A DNA stretch of 64,000 bases from Muricea muricata (GCA_963855995.1 OY979724.1:13763032-13827031); one strand, 5' to 3'; positions 1-12,477 are shown, counted from the first letter of the stretch. The notes: generated by a model from the letters alone, not told the origin. Numbers and translations are program-made.

Positions 1-2374
1 ATTTTTACCCATTAAAATATAAATTTGTGTTCAATCATTCGTGTTTGTCATTATTTGACTTTGTAATGTTGGTTAAACATAAGGAGATTGAGGTGACTTT
101 GCCAGAAACAAAAACATCCATTATTATACTAAAATTTCAATATATGTAGCAATTAAAACTAACCACAGGAAATATATTTCTACTTTTTAATTGAAATGTT
201 TCTGTTATATGCACTATATCATATTTTTGATAAAAAATTACAACACCTATGTTATTTCCTGGTTTACTATCTCAATCATCTTTTGTTTAAGCTGGCTTTG
301 AGTGTTCATTTGAAAGTTTGGAAAGTTCATTTGAAAATCACAATAGTTCTCAATGTTATATTGGACCCTTTAAAGTTAAAAAAATACTTTGTAATATTTT
401 ATACTACTGGTAATTTATCTTAGATACAGACTTTGTGATTTTGTACTAGAATGTTGACTTTCAAACTTTAAGATGAACTACTTATTAAGGACAAAATAAG
501 CTAGCATATTGTCTTTTGTTTACAAAGTGGAACTTGTTTGGAATTGAGATGAACTGATGCAGTTGTTCTTTAACTTTATCAATTAATTAATTACATATCT
601 TAAATGAAAAAGAAAACCACAACTTGCCAAATAAATTCTGTGGGCTCTTTTTATTAGCAAAGAAAAGATGTGGCGGATGTAAGAATTTAAGAGTAAAAAA
701 GTTTCCTTGGACTAAAAAAATTGACAGTATGCCAGATTTTCTAGATAAACAAGCAGTACAGATGTTGGCCAATAATAAGTATAAGTAACTACAATTTTTA
801 ATTTTAAAAGTTTTCTATTGATGCCTGGATACAGTAAATACTTTACCAGAGTTCTTCGTATTGCATCGACTTGAAAAAGTTTTAAGTCACATGAAGCTTT
901 TAGTTGATACTATGCAATTTCAAATTTTACAGACTTCTTAATTAACATGCCAAATTTACCTTGTTGAACATAAGGTCTTTCCTGAGAAAAAGTAAAACTG
1001 TCTGGCATTATATGGAGTAGAATAATTTAAATTAGTTTGAGACTTTGATTTGATAACAATTTTGATTTGTACTGTTTACAATACAAGTGACCGGGTTGTA
1101 TCGGATATACAAACCCAAGCTGAAGGCGAGATATCTGACATACACAGATGCGAATGTTGTAAATGGCTTGTGAAACTCGTCAATTTTATACATCAGATCT
1201 ATAGCAAAGTGATTTTGAAAATACCGATTCTGTAAGATGAGAAAATGATTTCTTTTGTGTTTCCTGTATGATTTATTACTTTATAAGTTTCTTAATTAAA
1301 ATTACAACATATTGCCTACTGGAACTTTTTATATTGTTTGGTTGTGGTGAATTTGTATTTTGGCAATTGAAATATTTCTGAATTTGTATGTGCATTTCCT
1401 TTGCTTCAGTTCAAGTTTACATTTCAAATATTCCACTTTGTAATACTTGCGTGGTAATAATAATATAAGAAAACAGGTTTACATGGCTCTTGAATATAGT
1501 CTTTTCAACAAGTAAGTAAAGATGAATTTATACTTCAAAGAGATATGTTCCTAACCTGACAATGGTACCTTCCAAAAAGACTAAATTTAAATTGATTCTT
1601 CGAATAAATTTTTTACTTTTCAATCCAAGATCAATCTAAGTTATGTATTTCTACTTTTATTTTGGTCTCTTTAACACTGAAACTATCAATTGTATATAAA
1701 GCAACTTCACTATCGAGTGACTTCATTAGTTGCTGGGCAAAGCCAAAGCATTGATTTTTCGGCTGTTTTCAATGAAAAATAGAATTTTGCCCAAAGTTAT
1801 CTCAAATAAATTATCACAATTTGAACAAAAAGCTTCTGTTCTTGTGCCCACCAGAAAAATGAGATGTCTGAGACTTTCTTTGTATTTTTTTGCGAAAAAT
1901 AGATCGCATGCACTGTTATGCAAAGAAAAGTGTAAGAGATTGGTTTCTGAAAAATGTCGTGCTACACACAATATTCTAAAAATGCTTGGTTTTTATTCTA
2001 TGTATTTTTGAATTTTTTGTTAAAAGAAATAAAGGTAGCAATGTTTAGTGCATTTCACATTGTCAGGTTAGAAACGCAATAAGAAAAATGTGGCTCCGAA
2101 CATTACAGCTTGGTCAATTTGGAATTTATAAAAAAATCGTTTCTTCGTTGTTTTTCGACGTTTTGAAGGGTTGTTTCGAGTACAAAAAAGTATTTTTAGG
2201 AAGAATTATGTGCCCACGTTACATGTCTCAAAGCCATCAAAATTCGTTGGTAATTCGTGCATGTATTTTTTCTGACTTATAAAAGCACAATTGATTAAAA
2301 ATAATATTTTTCTTTTGACAAAAATACCTTTCTTCTGTGAGGCTGGCTGTATTTGAAAAAGCGTTGGTCAACGC

Positions 2375-2446
2375 TCCGCCAAAACTCGTGGGTTTTCTCC
2401 GGGTACTCCGGTTCTTCCCACTGGGAGAGTTGACAGGGTAGTTACA
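2375..2446 (+). repeat. SINE core-like fragment (arm A)
   Basis: The stretch contains a GTGGGTTTTCTCCGGGTACT core followed by a GGGAGAGTTGACAGGGT-type segment. From memory this resembles a core found in several invertebrate tRNA-derived SINEs; no tRNA-like head is visible here. The mirror copy lies at about 21,902-21,972. Confidence 0.5.
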
Positions 2447-2921
2447 TATGGTTATAAAAATGTGACTAACTTTTGAAAACCTTTCTACTTAGACTTGTTA
2501 GCCTTCTCGTCATCTCTATCAGTTGCATGTTTTGAGCCACATGTTTTTCTTTGTAATTGTGAAACAACTCGTTATATGCTGGGTAAACCTTTGCAAAACT
2601 CTCAAAATTTATCACTTCAAGTTGTTTCATTGTTATAATATATTTTGAAGTATAAACATTTACTTACGTTGAAAAGACCCAAGTTTTTTAGGACTTTGTT
2701 CATTCACTTGTGTTATTGTTCTCTCTGCCATGTTCTGTTTTCTTCTGTTGTTATTTTAATAAGTACAATGTGTGGTAGTTAATCTCTTTTTATTGTTATT
2801 CAAATTGTATGTAATCTTTACAAATTTTTTCAATAAATTGTTTACAAAATTTACTTGTGACCCCTTTTTAATTAAAAATTCAATTCCCATGGGAATTGAG
2901 AAATTGAATAAAAAAAATCCC

Positions 2922-3040
2922 CCTACCCCGGCCAGCTCCCCAAGTGCCACTTCCACCTAAGTAGAAGTACTTATACATGTAGTACAAGTACTTCTACTTA
3001 TTCACGGTGGAAGTAGCACTCGGAGAACTGGCCGGGGTAG
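2922..3040. repeat. Fold-back element (arm A)
   Basis: Outer inverted repeats begin CTACCCCGGCCAG and end CTGGCCGGGGTAG. The inner arms AAGTAGAAGTACTT and AAGTACTTCTACTT surround a short loop. The mirror copy is at about 21,306-21,424. No coding capacity. Confidence 0.75.
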
Positions 3041-3211
3041 CCGGCAAAGAGAAGACCAACTTTGCAAGTGCTAATACAATTGCTAAGTTGATCTTCCCTA
3101 GAGAGCAGCCGCGCGTACCTAACAAATTAAAACAACAAACGTTAGTGACTTAAGTACTTAGCATGCAAATTTGATTCCCAAAGCCAAAATGTCAAGTGCC
3201 CCCCGCTGATC

Positions 3212-3367
3212 CTACCAACTGCCTACCTGCCTCAGTTCTAAGCTGTCTTCCTCAGTTCTAAGCTCCTGCATTCCATTCGTTACCTTCACTTTCCTCACCA
3301 TCGCACAGTCACTCACAGCTGATAAACCCGCATGCACCACCACCACCACCCCGACTGCCACCCAATT
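3212..3367 (-). pseudogene. Decayed terminal exon of a membrane protein (arm A)
   Basis: On the minus strand this reads NWVAVGVVVVVHAG, then ...CAMVRKVKVTNGMQEL and a stop. It matches the better-preserved exon at 37,410-37,547. In the arm copies the acceptor dinucleotide is lost (TTTTCG instead of TTCCAG) and an Asp falls inside the hydrophobic stretch. Most differences from the 37.4-kb copy change the amino acid. It reads as a non-functional relic of a transmembrane helix plus short cytosolic tail. The family was not recognised. Confidence 0.45.
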
Positions 3368-3878
3368 TCGAAAATTAAAAGAGTTAAAATTTCGGTAAAG
3401 TATGCATTTTAAATGCAATTTATTTGGATATTTTAGATCAAACGTAAACAGAAAAAGCTCGTACATAAAAACAGGTGAGAATTCTATTTAAAATTTGCTT
3501 GCAAAATATAAAACCTAATTCGCATTTTTCTTAGTTAATAGTATAGATCAATTTAGTTGATGTTGAAACCTACTCTTAACTGTTTTGTTAGAAGTGACGA
3601 CAGATTTTGGTTTTTAAGCATACTTTCAAAAATTTTAATTCCTTTAATAAACCTAATCCCATGCAACTTACACACGGCGCACACCCTCGCAGTCCATACA
3701 TTTAGCTAATAAATTACGTTATAAACAAAAAAGCAAAATAAAAAGATAAATTACGTTATCTCTAGCTACTTAAACCCACTTAGACTGAGTTTTTGATTGA
3801 ATTTTCAAACGTAAAACCTTAGCTGAATGGGCATGGGCTTTTCGTTGTGTTAACTGTTCCGGAGTAAATATAAACCTG

Positions 3879-4118
3879 GGGCCGGTTGTATCAAAGGCGT
3901 TTAGCTTAAACGGTGGATAAGTGAAATTTAAAAATCAGTTTTACACCTAGTACGGAACCGAAATTATGAGTTGAAATAGAATAAATATTTAGTTTTATAT
4001 ATAATTGTTCTTCTCAGGTCAAATAACTTCAGCTGGTTTGTTTATACAACATGGAAACGTGTTTCATATTTTTGACTTATCCACCGTTTAAGCTAAACGC
4101 CTTTGATACAACCGGCCC
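3879..4118. mobile_element. MITE with GGGCCGGTTG terminal inverted repeats (arm A)
   Basis: The terminal repeats are about 44 bp. They begin GGGCCGGTTGTATCAAAGG and contain TTAAACGGTGGATAAGT. CTG flanks both ends, giving a likely 3-bp target duplication. The interior is short and non-coding. The related locus near 36.48-36.92 kb carries a different insertion at the equivalent point. Mirror copy: 20,231-20,470. Confidence 0.85.
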
Positions 4119-4622
4119 CTGATACTTACCAAAGTCCAAGGCTGGGTCAAATAAGCATGAGAATTAGGCAAAAATAAAAAGCAATTGAAACTCAACAGAT
4201 CCACTAAAGTTGTTTTTTTTTTTGGCAACTTATATCCTTAAGTGTAGATGACATGCAATTTTTAATGCCGTAATTCTCACACTTATTTAACCGAAACGCC
4301 TTCATTTGCATGGTACCTCGCAGCTGCTCTCAAACCACCTTCGTAATTTGCTTTAGTGTACACAAACAATGACTTCATTGTTCCTGCTTACCAAAACAAA
4401 TCTGAAAGCACCAAGATACTTATCATATTAATAATCAAAGAGGATTCGCATTATGCAGTAATTACCATAAACAGACGCATCACCATTGAAACAAAGCATG
4501 CCGTATTCCCATGGGAATTTAAAATGCACAAAAAAATATAATGATCCTACTGATTTGCATGGATGTATGAACCAAATTAGCTAAGAAACAAAGAAATGAT
4601 ATATTCCCTTGGGAATTTAATG

Positions 4623-4850
4623 TAGCAAAAAGATGGCGGTTGTTGATTTTACCAGAATGCCTTGCGGTCTGAAATCGTTTAAAAACTTAAGGTAAATTAA
4701 CCTCGTTTGAGGAACAGACAGATAGGTTATTTTGTCACTTGTGTTAAAATTCCGTCCATTAGCTTATCTTAAATATCATTTCACTGGTATTCTTGATTGA
4801 TACCCGCATTAAATTCTGGTAAAATCGACATGCCACCATCTGTTTTGCTA
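4623..4850. mobile_element. MITE with TAGCAAAA...GATGG termini (arm A)
   Basis: The terminal inverted repeats are imperfect and about 40 bp, running from TAGCAAAAAGATGGCGG to TTTTACCAGAATGC. A diverged third copy lies at 25,199-25,433, and the mirror copy is at 19,499-19,726. Non-coding. Confidence 0.75.
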
Positions 4851-5754
4851 CGGTGAATTGGAATACAAGTCACATTTTCTCGCTTTTTAACCAGAGAACA
4901 CATTCTTTAAAGGTAGAACGACGGAATTGATCGTTTGCAATCGACGCCATCTTTGTTGACGTTTGAAACACATGGCAACCACAAAGTATCTATTCATTAT
5001 ATCTGATCCTATCGAGCCATACATCTTTAAAGTATCATTCATAATACGCTAAAACTAACGATGAAATAGTAAATTGACACAAGTGTTTCGCTGTAAACAG
5101 CTGAAGTAATCTGCAGAGTCAACCAAGATGGCGCCCAATCACACGAAATGACGTCATGTGCAAACCAAGAATAGTGACAAAATGCATCAACTATAATTTA
5201 GTGGCATTATTACGAAACTTATTTTTGTAAAACGTTCAATCCTACATGTTATTTTGTTTTGTTTTTAGAAATATCCAAATCCAAATGTTAGAGACGAAAT
5301 TTCCAGGCGTTAAGGTATTGTTTCTTTAAAAAATATTGTCGACATTTACCATATTTTTACCTGTTTTTTGACTCGAAAATTGACTGCCAAACTCCTAGAT
5401 ATTCTATTTAATTATTTTGTTGAATGTATTTGATATCAATGTTATTTCAATCCAATTTTTTTCACTTAATTTGCTGTCTTTTCTTTTTCATTAACGAGAA
5501 ATATCTATTAAATCCTCTTTGATCCCTCAATAATAAGTATCTTGTTTTCTACTAACTTGCTCATTACCACTACTTTCTATTACAATGTCGTGTCTTCTTA
5601 TTCTTGTGGATTGTTGTTTTGTGGGTCTTGCCGTCCAGGATCGTTCATTCTTTTCTCTTCTTGTGCGTTTTTTTCACATCTCATCACCCTTTGCAATAGT
5701 AGAAAGAATTAAGTCATGAGATGATAGTTACGAATAATTTATAAACTATAACAT

Positions 5755-5876
5755 GATAAGTTTCTTGTACGTTTGCATGGTGAATACAATATACTTATTA
5801 AGCTTTGTGGAAACACCACGTAAATTTATTATTGCAATAATAAATTTACGTGGTGTTTCCACAAAGCTTAATAAGT
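5755..5876. mobile_element. Short Penelope-like fold-back insertion with 12-bp TSD (arm A)
   Basis: The inverted halves, with TAAGCTTTGTGGAAACACC at their outer ends, meet directly at TTATTGCAATAA. The insertion is flanked by the 12-bp direct repeat AAACTATAACAT (5,743-5,754 and 5,877-5,888). It is a deleted version of the element at 33,901-34,424, which carries hammerhead-like motifs in the interior that is missing here. The mirror copy is at about 18,473-18,594. Confidence 0.8.
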
Positions 5877-5896
5877 AAACTATAACATATTAAGCA

Positions 5897-6038
5897 CTTA
5901 TTTGATGAGGTTTTTGTGATATGCGAAATGATCAATGTCGAGGTAAGAGTTATCAGCCGAGCCGAAGGCGAGTCAGATAACTCTTACCAAGACATTGATA
6001 ATTTTGCATATCACAAAAACCGAATCCGATAATTGCTT
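5897..6038. repeat. Fold-back element with GCCGAAGGCGAG centre (arm A)
   Basis: Arms of about 55 bp (GATATGCGAAATGATCAATG paired with CATTGATAATTTTGCATATC, and GGTAAGAGTTATC paired with GATAACTCTTACC) flank a centre reading GCCGAGCCGAAGGCGAG. Mirror at about 18,311-18,452. Non-coding. Confidence 0.7.
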
Positions 6039-6258
6039 TATTATAAATTGTAAGTCTTTTTCCTCGAGCAATTGACGAATTTCGCCTTCGGAAGAGCTTA
6101 AAAAGCAAGATGCCATAACATGAAACAGAAAATATCGAAAAAATGTTGTTGCCATGCCAACCATTGATGCCAACGAATACCGCATACTGTAATAATCTGC
6201 ACCGTAGGCTCAACATGCAGATAACTCAGTTATCTGCTAGCAGATAACTGAGCCATAG

Positions 6259-6471
6259 AATAAGAATACATAGAAGGGCCACTCGCGTCGGAGCCTTTGG
6301 AGTTTTTGAAGCCGCGCATGTCGCATTACGCACGTTATTAGCATTTTCTCAGCCAGTCAATTACATTTTCTGGCCAATAGGAATGCTGAACTGGCTGGTG
6401 GCAGCCAGTAAACTGCATAAACATAGTGTGACATGTTGCACTGCTGAGTGGCCCTTCTATGTATTCTTATT
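6259..6471. mobile_element. MITE with 26-bp TIRs (arm A)
   Basis: Perfect 26-bp terminal inverted repeats start AATAAGAATACATAGAAGGG. The element sits inside a larger palindromic tract rich in CAGATAACTGAG, at about 6,190-6,500. No coding capacity. Mirror: 17,878-18,090. Confidence 0.85.
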
Positions 6472-6572
6472 GTATGACTGAGTTATCTGCAGATTGTGTG
6501 ATAGTCGCATTTATCTGCATACAACTGACCAATCACAACGCATAAAACAACTGCAATGTATAGTAATTAACA

Positions 6573-6676
6573 CTTATTGACTGAGACCGAGGGAAACAGT
6601 ATGTTTTGTGGACCAGAGACTGTCGATGTCGAGGGTCCACAAAACATACTGCTTTCCCGAGGTCTCAGTCAATAAG
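6573..6676. repeat. Hairpin with CTTATTGACTGAGACC arms (arm A)
   Basis: Near-complete 104-bp inverted repeat. The left arm CTTATTGACTGAGACC continues to TATGTTTTGTGGACC, and the right arm is its complement with a few changes. It directly abuts the MITE at 6,677. Mirror at 17,673-17,776. Confidence 0.8.
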
Positions 6677-6935
6677 TATTTTATTATATACTGAGTGCCA
6701 AAAGAGAAGAAAAGTACCACAAATCAATCAAACATGTGTAAAAAGGATTACCTTTTACCTGACATGGCTACGTGAGGCTTTGTGGATTTGTTGTCTACCG
6801 GTGAATAAAAGTAATGTCCACCGCTTAGCTACGTTGCCAGGGAGACAATAGAATTTCTCCACTATCACGTGATACGTTCTTAACCAGTAAGAAACAGGAA
6901 TAAATGAACTTTGACACTCAGTATATTATAAAATA
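6677..6935. mobile_element. MITE with TATTTTATTATATACTGAGT termini (arm A)
   Basis: Terminal inverted repeats of about 21 bp (TATTTTATTATATACTGAGT at the left, its complement with one change at the right). It is adjacent to the hairpin at 6,573-6,676. Interior non-coding. Mirror at about 17,414-17,672. Confidence 0.75.
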
Positions 6936-8687
6936 GTATTAATTAGGCCGGCCAAATTATTGTGTAAGCTGTTAATATGAAATTTTTTTGTTAAAATCTC
7001 GAGAATCATTAATAAATCGTGAGCAAAACACAAAAGAAAATCATAGCCGTGAAGGAGTCTTTATTTCTCACACGCACACAACTTGCAGCTACCCTAATTT
7101 ATGAATTTAGATTAAAATATCTCGAGAATTAAACAACACGTAAGGAATGTGTAAATTCTTAAAGCTCTTTCGAACAATAAAAATTAATATCTCGCACTAA
7201 TCTCTCTCAAAAGCTCTCTCAAATTTATTGCCGATATCTCTTTGAGAATTACTGTGCACGTGAAATGTAACTTATATCAAAACTAGCTTACTTCAAGCTG
7301 TTTGGGAATCAAGATTTTACGTGTCAACGAGATCAAATATGAATCTAAGATGGCAGACAGCGCATTAAATTTCTATCTTTACGACCAACTCCCCAACGAA
7401 AGGCTTTAATTCGCTCGAAAGTCGAATTTTGTTTTTTTTTATTGTTTCAGGTAGTGAAAGATCCTGTGTGCTTTTTACAGTACTACCGACACTAGCAACG
7501 TTAGTGCGAGATGTTAATTTTTATTGAAACAAAAGCTGAACTGCTAAAAAAATGGAAACGACAAGATAAAATAAAAAAACTTACTTTCACTCTATCTTTG
7601 GATCTTCTTGGCTTCGGTTGTTCTCGTTTCATCATGCTGTTTATGGTTTCATCTGGTTGGCGCACTCTCTTCATGGAGCATCAAGGCGGTCCAGTAGGTA
7701 ACTAGCTCACTCGTGTCCAGTCAACCAACATAAAATAAGGAGAAAATTAATGTTACAAAATATTTTAGAATATAGGACACTAAGCTTTAATTGAATTGAC
7801 TTTAACAAACCGTACATTGTGATAGTATTTGCATCTTAACATCTGATGGAGACGGCTTGTGATTTACTTCTTATGTCGATATGAATTCTTTCCCATCTTG
7901 TTGCGTCATTAGTTGATGGTTGTTGTATTCACTTTTTACTTGGCATTCTTTGAAAAAAAAATTACGATGTTCAGAAAACTGTTTACAAGATAAGCAAAGA
8001 AAACTACGTTCACAAGCATTAGAGAGGACTAAGTAATTATAATAGGCGTGACAGGTCACAGAGGTTAGTCGACGAAGAAACTCATGGACAAATTCCCGGC
8101 ATGATGATACCCCGATAGCAAGAAATACAGCAAGTGTAGAACGTGTACGTGTGAGCTTAAACTGTATGTATGCAACTCCAAGAAAAGCGCAACACAAAAT
8201 GGCGGAATTTAAAGACATTTCTGGTGTCATTTCCAGTTCCCTAACTTTCGCGGACAAATATATTTATATATTTTTCTCAAATTTTTTTGAAGTAAATCTA
8301 GATGGATTTTGTGAATAAACAAATTAAAAAAAGTATTGCCCACGTTAGGAAACTAGAACGGGCGCCCAAGAATGCCCACAATTTCTCCAATCTGGATTAT
8401 ATTTATTGATTGCGCAAATGACTGATAAAAAATAAGAGAGTAATAAAATACCAAATGGTTTCCTCTTCAAGATAGTGTCATACATGCGCGCGGCATTTCG
8501 GGATATTTGGGAAAACTCGTGTTGAAGTTGAACCTAAGGCAACATGCCAAGTACATGGATGACGCTATCCTGCTCAGGAAACTATTTAGTAATTGTCTTA
8601 CAAAATGATGACAGTGAAACACAAGTCAACGCCACGGCATTTAAATTTCTCGTGTAGGATTGTTTGATCCTGCACAGTAATAGCCAA

Positions 8688-8850
8688 GTGGCGCAATCGT
8701 CAGAGCAAACGCCTATCACATGTGAGGTCGTGGGTTCAATCCTTACTTCAGACTCGTGACACCCATGTGAGGAGTTAGTCAGTCGTGGGTTTATCCCGGG
8801 TACTCCGGTTTGCGAATGTTGACTGGATGGTTAAAATTGTAAAATATCAG
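8688..8850 (+). mobile_element. tRNA-derived SINE (arm A)
   Basis: The head is tRNA-like, with an A-box-like TGGCGCAATCGTCAGAGC and, about 35 bp later, a B-box GGTTCAATCC, as in RNA polymerase III promoters. The body contains CGTGGGTTTATCCCGGGTAC, related to the core at 2,375. Arm B (about 15,507-15,661) carries an 8-bp deletion in the body. There is no intact tRNA cloverleaf, so this is a SINE and not a tRNA gene. Confidence 0.65.
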
Positions 8851-10577
8851 TAATCACCGGAACACGGGTACTTAACTAAACTGCTGACGATGAGGCGGAA
8901 CTCATAATGAATTAATGAAATGTGTTTCACTGTAGTTATCATATAATGTAATTGCCAAGCTGAATGAATAATTCTCCAGTAACTACGTCATATGAATAAT
9001 TTACAATTATGAGAGTAGTGGGGGGGGGGGCAGCATAAAGATTGAAGTAGTGTCAAGGAAGGGGTACTACCCTCACGGGTACTAGGCGAAGAAGTAGAGT
9101 AAACAGGAGGAAGAAAATTAAATTGGAGTAAATAAGGGGGATTGGGGTAAAGAAGGGGAGAAGCAGGATAAAGAAACCAGTGGAAGGGGGTGCTATCCTG
9201 GAAGGAGTACCCGGGAAAGAAGAGGGTGAACAGGAGGAAAAGTAGATTGGAGTACAGAAAGGGGAAATTAAACGGATCAGGAAATTCAAACTTGCAATTC
9301 AAATGAAAGGCAGCTCATTGGTCATGTAAACACTCGTTAAATCATGGTTCTCGCTTGCCTTTAGCTTGGAATCATCTTTGAATTTGAACTGAAAGTCTGA
9401 ATTTGCATGTTTCTTGTATAGAGTGCAGTGTATCAGAACAGAAGAGGTTTTGAAGAAAAAGAAAGAAAGAATAAAAGTAAGTTAAAATTTGTAAAGAATA
9501 ATGAAGAAACTATTGGTACAGCACTTGATACATGATGATAATCATCATTATAAACTCTCTATTAATCCGGGGGGGGGGTATAATAGAGAATTTGCAATGA
9601 TAGTAAGTATATTGTAATATTTGGGTTTTTACCACTAAATCCTCTTGAAAGTTCTTTTTGGCTGTGGCTTCTCTCATCACAGTTGTCTGTGCTTGTCTTG
9701 CAAAATCTCTGGAATATCTATAACGTGAAGGTCAATATTTAAGATTAGAAAAATAGAAACCGTAAAATAGAAAGAAATTTAAATCGTGGCGAATACTTTT
9801 TACGGTCTTGCTGGCATGACAAAAAGAGAGTATAGATTTATAAGATCATGTTGATTTATCCTTTATCTGAACTATATTTAACTTAGATTTTAAAATAAAT
9901 TTCACCCTGGTAAGCAGACCGAATGGGTTTTCAAACAAGATAACATTTAATGACTAAAACGTGCACAGAATAGTTAGAGAATGCTTACATGTCGAATAAA
10001 AATCCAATACTTTTAATGTCCAACTACACAATAGCGATTTTCGTTGCATTTCTAGACTGGAGAAGAAGACGACGCCATTTTGATTTTGATTTCTCCCGAC
10101 AACGGCAGATTTGTCTTCGCAATTTTTTTCCATTTCTTCGTCGTTTTAGCTCCAATTTGCTCGTTGTGTTTCTTTCGTACCTTCCTCGCCATTTCCGTAC
10201 AATCAATGGACATTTATACTCAAGATTAAGACTGTATTGAGACTTTCAAAATGTTCGTCAGGAGACATAAAAATCGAAGCTTCTTCTTCGGGTTGCAGAA
10301 GCAAATGACGTCAGACGACCTTTGTCCGCCAGCAAATACCCGTATGTATAACATTCAATGATCTTTTTAGGAAGCTGAAAATCAGTTTTTATTGCGCGAA
10401 CGAAATGTTTTTGCCATTATTTCTTACTCAGGTCTTTGTTCTACTACTTTACTTCCAGTTTAGTTAGGTAACTTGATAAAAGAAACGCCTGTAAGGGACA
10501 ATTTTGCATTTTTTTTTATTTCGATGCTGATGAAGAAGAGAAGACTCGTTAGAGCTTTCATTGGCAAATATCTTTCC

Positions 10578-10645
10578 CTCCGTGGCCGAGAGGTAAAGAC
10601 AACTGTCTTGACTTCGATTTTGGGTGGATCGAGGACCGGTCCAGT
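10578..10645 (+). repeat. Possible tRNA-like SINE head (arm A)
   Basis: TGGCCGAGAGGTAAAGAC resembles a Ser/Leu-type tRNA A-box. The downstream B-box is poor. Overlapping it, 10,617-10,701 is an inverted repeat (TTTTGGGTGGATCGAGGACC against its complement with changes). Mirror at about 13,708-13,775. Weak call. Confidence 0.3.
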
Positions 10646-10850
10646 TCAACTGAGTTTGGTAAGAATTTAATTCTGATCGGTGCTCGATCCACCCAAAACT
10701 GAATTCAAAGCTGGGCGTGGAGTGCAGGAAAACACTAGGCAGTACCGCGAGGCCAAGGAGGCAAACGTTATTTTCCTAGTGTTGTTAACTAATATTTAAG
10801 CAAATTTCATTAACTTGACTGTTGGGGACAGACCTGTAGGGTTGGTGCAT

Positions 10851-10997
10851 TGAAGACTTCTCGTCGTTATTTCCCTTCGTTCAAGAAGACAAGTTGTCTT
10901 CATCGAGAAATAACGACGAAAAGACTTCAAGACACCACTAAACCACTACACTTTAAAGCTACAGTGTAGTGGTTTAGCTAGCTAAACCACTACACTG
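10851..10997. repeat. Double hairpin near the palindrome centre (arm A)
   Basis: Two adjacent inverted repeats. At 10,851-10,929, TGAAGACTTCTCGTCGTTAT pairs with its complement. At 10,935-10,997, CTAAACCACTACACT alternates with AGTGTAGTGGTTTAG three times. Mirror at 13,356-13,502. No coding capacity. Confidence 0.7.
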
Positions 10998-11902
10998 TGC
11001 CAATAATATATGGCTGACTTCTTCCTAACGCTTACGGTACGACCATGGATGCGCAAAGATGCGCAAACACATTAAAGCCTTGAAAGCAAGTGTTTTCTTT
11101 TAGGAAAGAATCAAGGACGACAACGCTTACTAAATCAAAGCCGTCTAGTCATGTTTTAAGTACTTCAGCTATGTTTAACGATCTTTTACCAGATCTTTGC
11201 AAGAGGAAAAGTAAAATTTTGCATCATTATTATTAACTTTCCGTCAGTCGTTTCTTTCTTGATCGAGCATTATATGCCATTGTGTTCAGTGTCCTTGATA
11301 TAGGAGCCATATACTTATGGCCTTGGGTTTAATTCCCAAACACTGAATGGCAGTGTTTTGCTCTTCCAATGAGATAACAAGATGGCACTGTAGAACGCGT
11401 GGTTTTATATAAGCTACGAGCGTCAAGATATCCTTGATAGGTAACTATTGATCCTACAATGGACACTTATGTTCACTGCCAATAGGAACGTTTCCAACTC
11501 ACAGCTTGTACATAATGGATTTTATAGGTTGTGTCACAAGGAAACTGCAGTTCGGTCGTAAAATCAACTTGTTTTCAAGGTTGCCGGGTTTTAAACATTA
11601 CTGACACTGTTAATGTTGTAGCTCGGAATTGTAAAACAACGGCGGCAATGCAGTTTTCTTGTGCCATAACCTGTAAAATGGGTGGTTTTATCATTTATAT
11701 AAGCTACGACCGCCAAGCTTTATCCTTGATAGGAAACAATTGATCCCACCAACGACATTTGTATTCTCTACCGATAGGAACGTTTGAGACTTACAGCTTG
11801 TACATAACGCATTTTATCGGTGAGTCGTAAAACCAACCTGTTACTGCTCAGCAAACTACCAGTTCCCTCGATCAACGATAGTCGATAAAGCTTGGCGCTC
11901 GT

Positions 11903-12477
11903 AGGTTGTGTAAAACCAAGCATTTTACAGGTTATAGCCAGGTTAGCAGTATCTGCAATGTTTCAAAGCAACCACGAATAGAAACTGACAGCCAACGTTC
12001 TGAGTTAAGGTTTGTAGAATATACTACATGATTAGTTACAGCATGACCAGGCATATAGTAAATAACGCATTGCCATCTTGTTCCAAAGTTATCTTATTAC
12101 TTGAAAGAGCTGAAGACTGCCATGCAGTGTTTGGGAATCAAACCCAAGGCCATAAATACATGACTCCTATATCAAGGACACTGAACACAATGACATATAA
12201 AGCTCGATCAAGAAAGAAACGACCGACGGAAAGTCAATAGTATATGCAAACTTCGACTTTCCTTCTTGCAAAGGCCTGGTCATAAAAGATTGTTAAACAT
12301 AGCTGAGCAACTTAAAACATGCCTACACAGTTTTGATTTAATAAGCGTTATCGTCTTTGACTCTTTCCCGAAAGAAGACATATTCTTTACAGGCTGTACA
12401 GTGTTTGCGCATCTATGCTTCATGCCTTCTTGAAAAGACCTCGCCATAAAAGATCGTTTAACTTAGCTGAACAACTC
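11903..12477. repeat. Asymmetric loop between the palindrome arms
   Basis: Arm homology stops at about 11,902 and 12,478. The loop is not unique DNA. Positions about 12,068-12,420 are a diverged direct copy of arm-B sequence at about 12,968-13,302 and therefore an inverted copy of about 11,050-11,385 in arm A. Within the loop, 12,265-12,310 resembles 12,427-12,475. Near the loop inside arm A, about 11,404-11,560 and 11,685-11,840 are also diverged direct repeats. The centre therefore looks like an old tandem array in which one unit was left unpaired. No coding sequence was recognised. Confidence 0.85.

Larger units (their letters stand above)
1..11902 (+). repeat. Arm A of a giant inverted repeat
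   Basis: Every block I compared is the reverse complement of arm B (12,478-24,348). Paired coordinates sum to 24,348 at the outer end and drift to 24,346, 24,349, 24,357, 24,354, 24,353 and finally 24,378 toward the centre. The drift comes from a few indels: homopolymers, one GTG unit near 3,365, 8 bp near 8,816 and 25 bp near 11,671. Only scattered substitutions were seen, for example near 479, 864, 1,074 and 4,206. The arm is still matched at position 1, so its outer edge is not visible. No intact gene was recognised. Apart from the elements listed separately, 7,000-8,680 and 9,300-10,570 show nothing I can name, and 9,020-9,280 is purine-rich on this strand. Confidence 0.97.

Noticed and set aside
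196..423. Open frames of 60-145 codons inside the palindrome arms
   Set aside because: They occur as mirror pairs only because the DNA is duplicated. Several break at indels between the arms, composition is A+T-driven, and none resembles a known domain.
8693..8760. Possible tRNA gene
   Set aside because: A- and B-box-like words are present, but acceptor and anticodon stems do not pair and a SINE body follows, so it was called a SINE.
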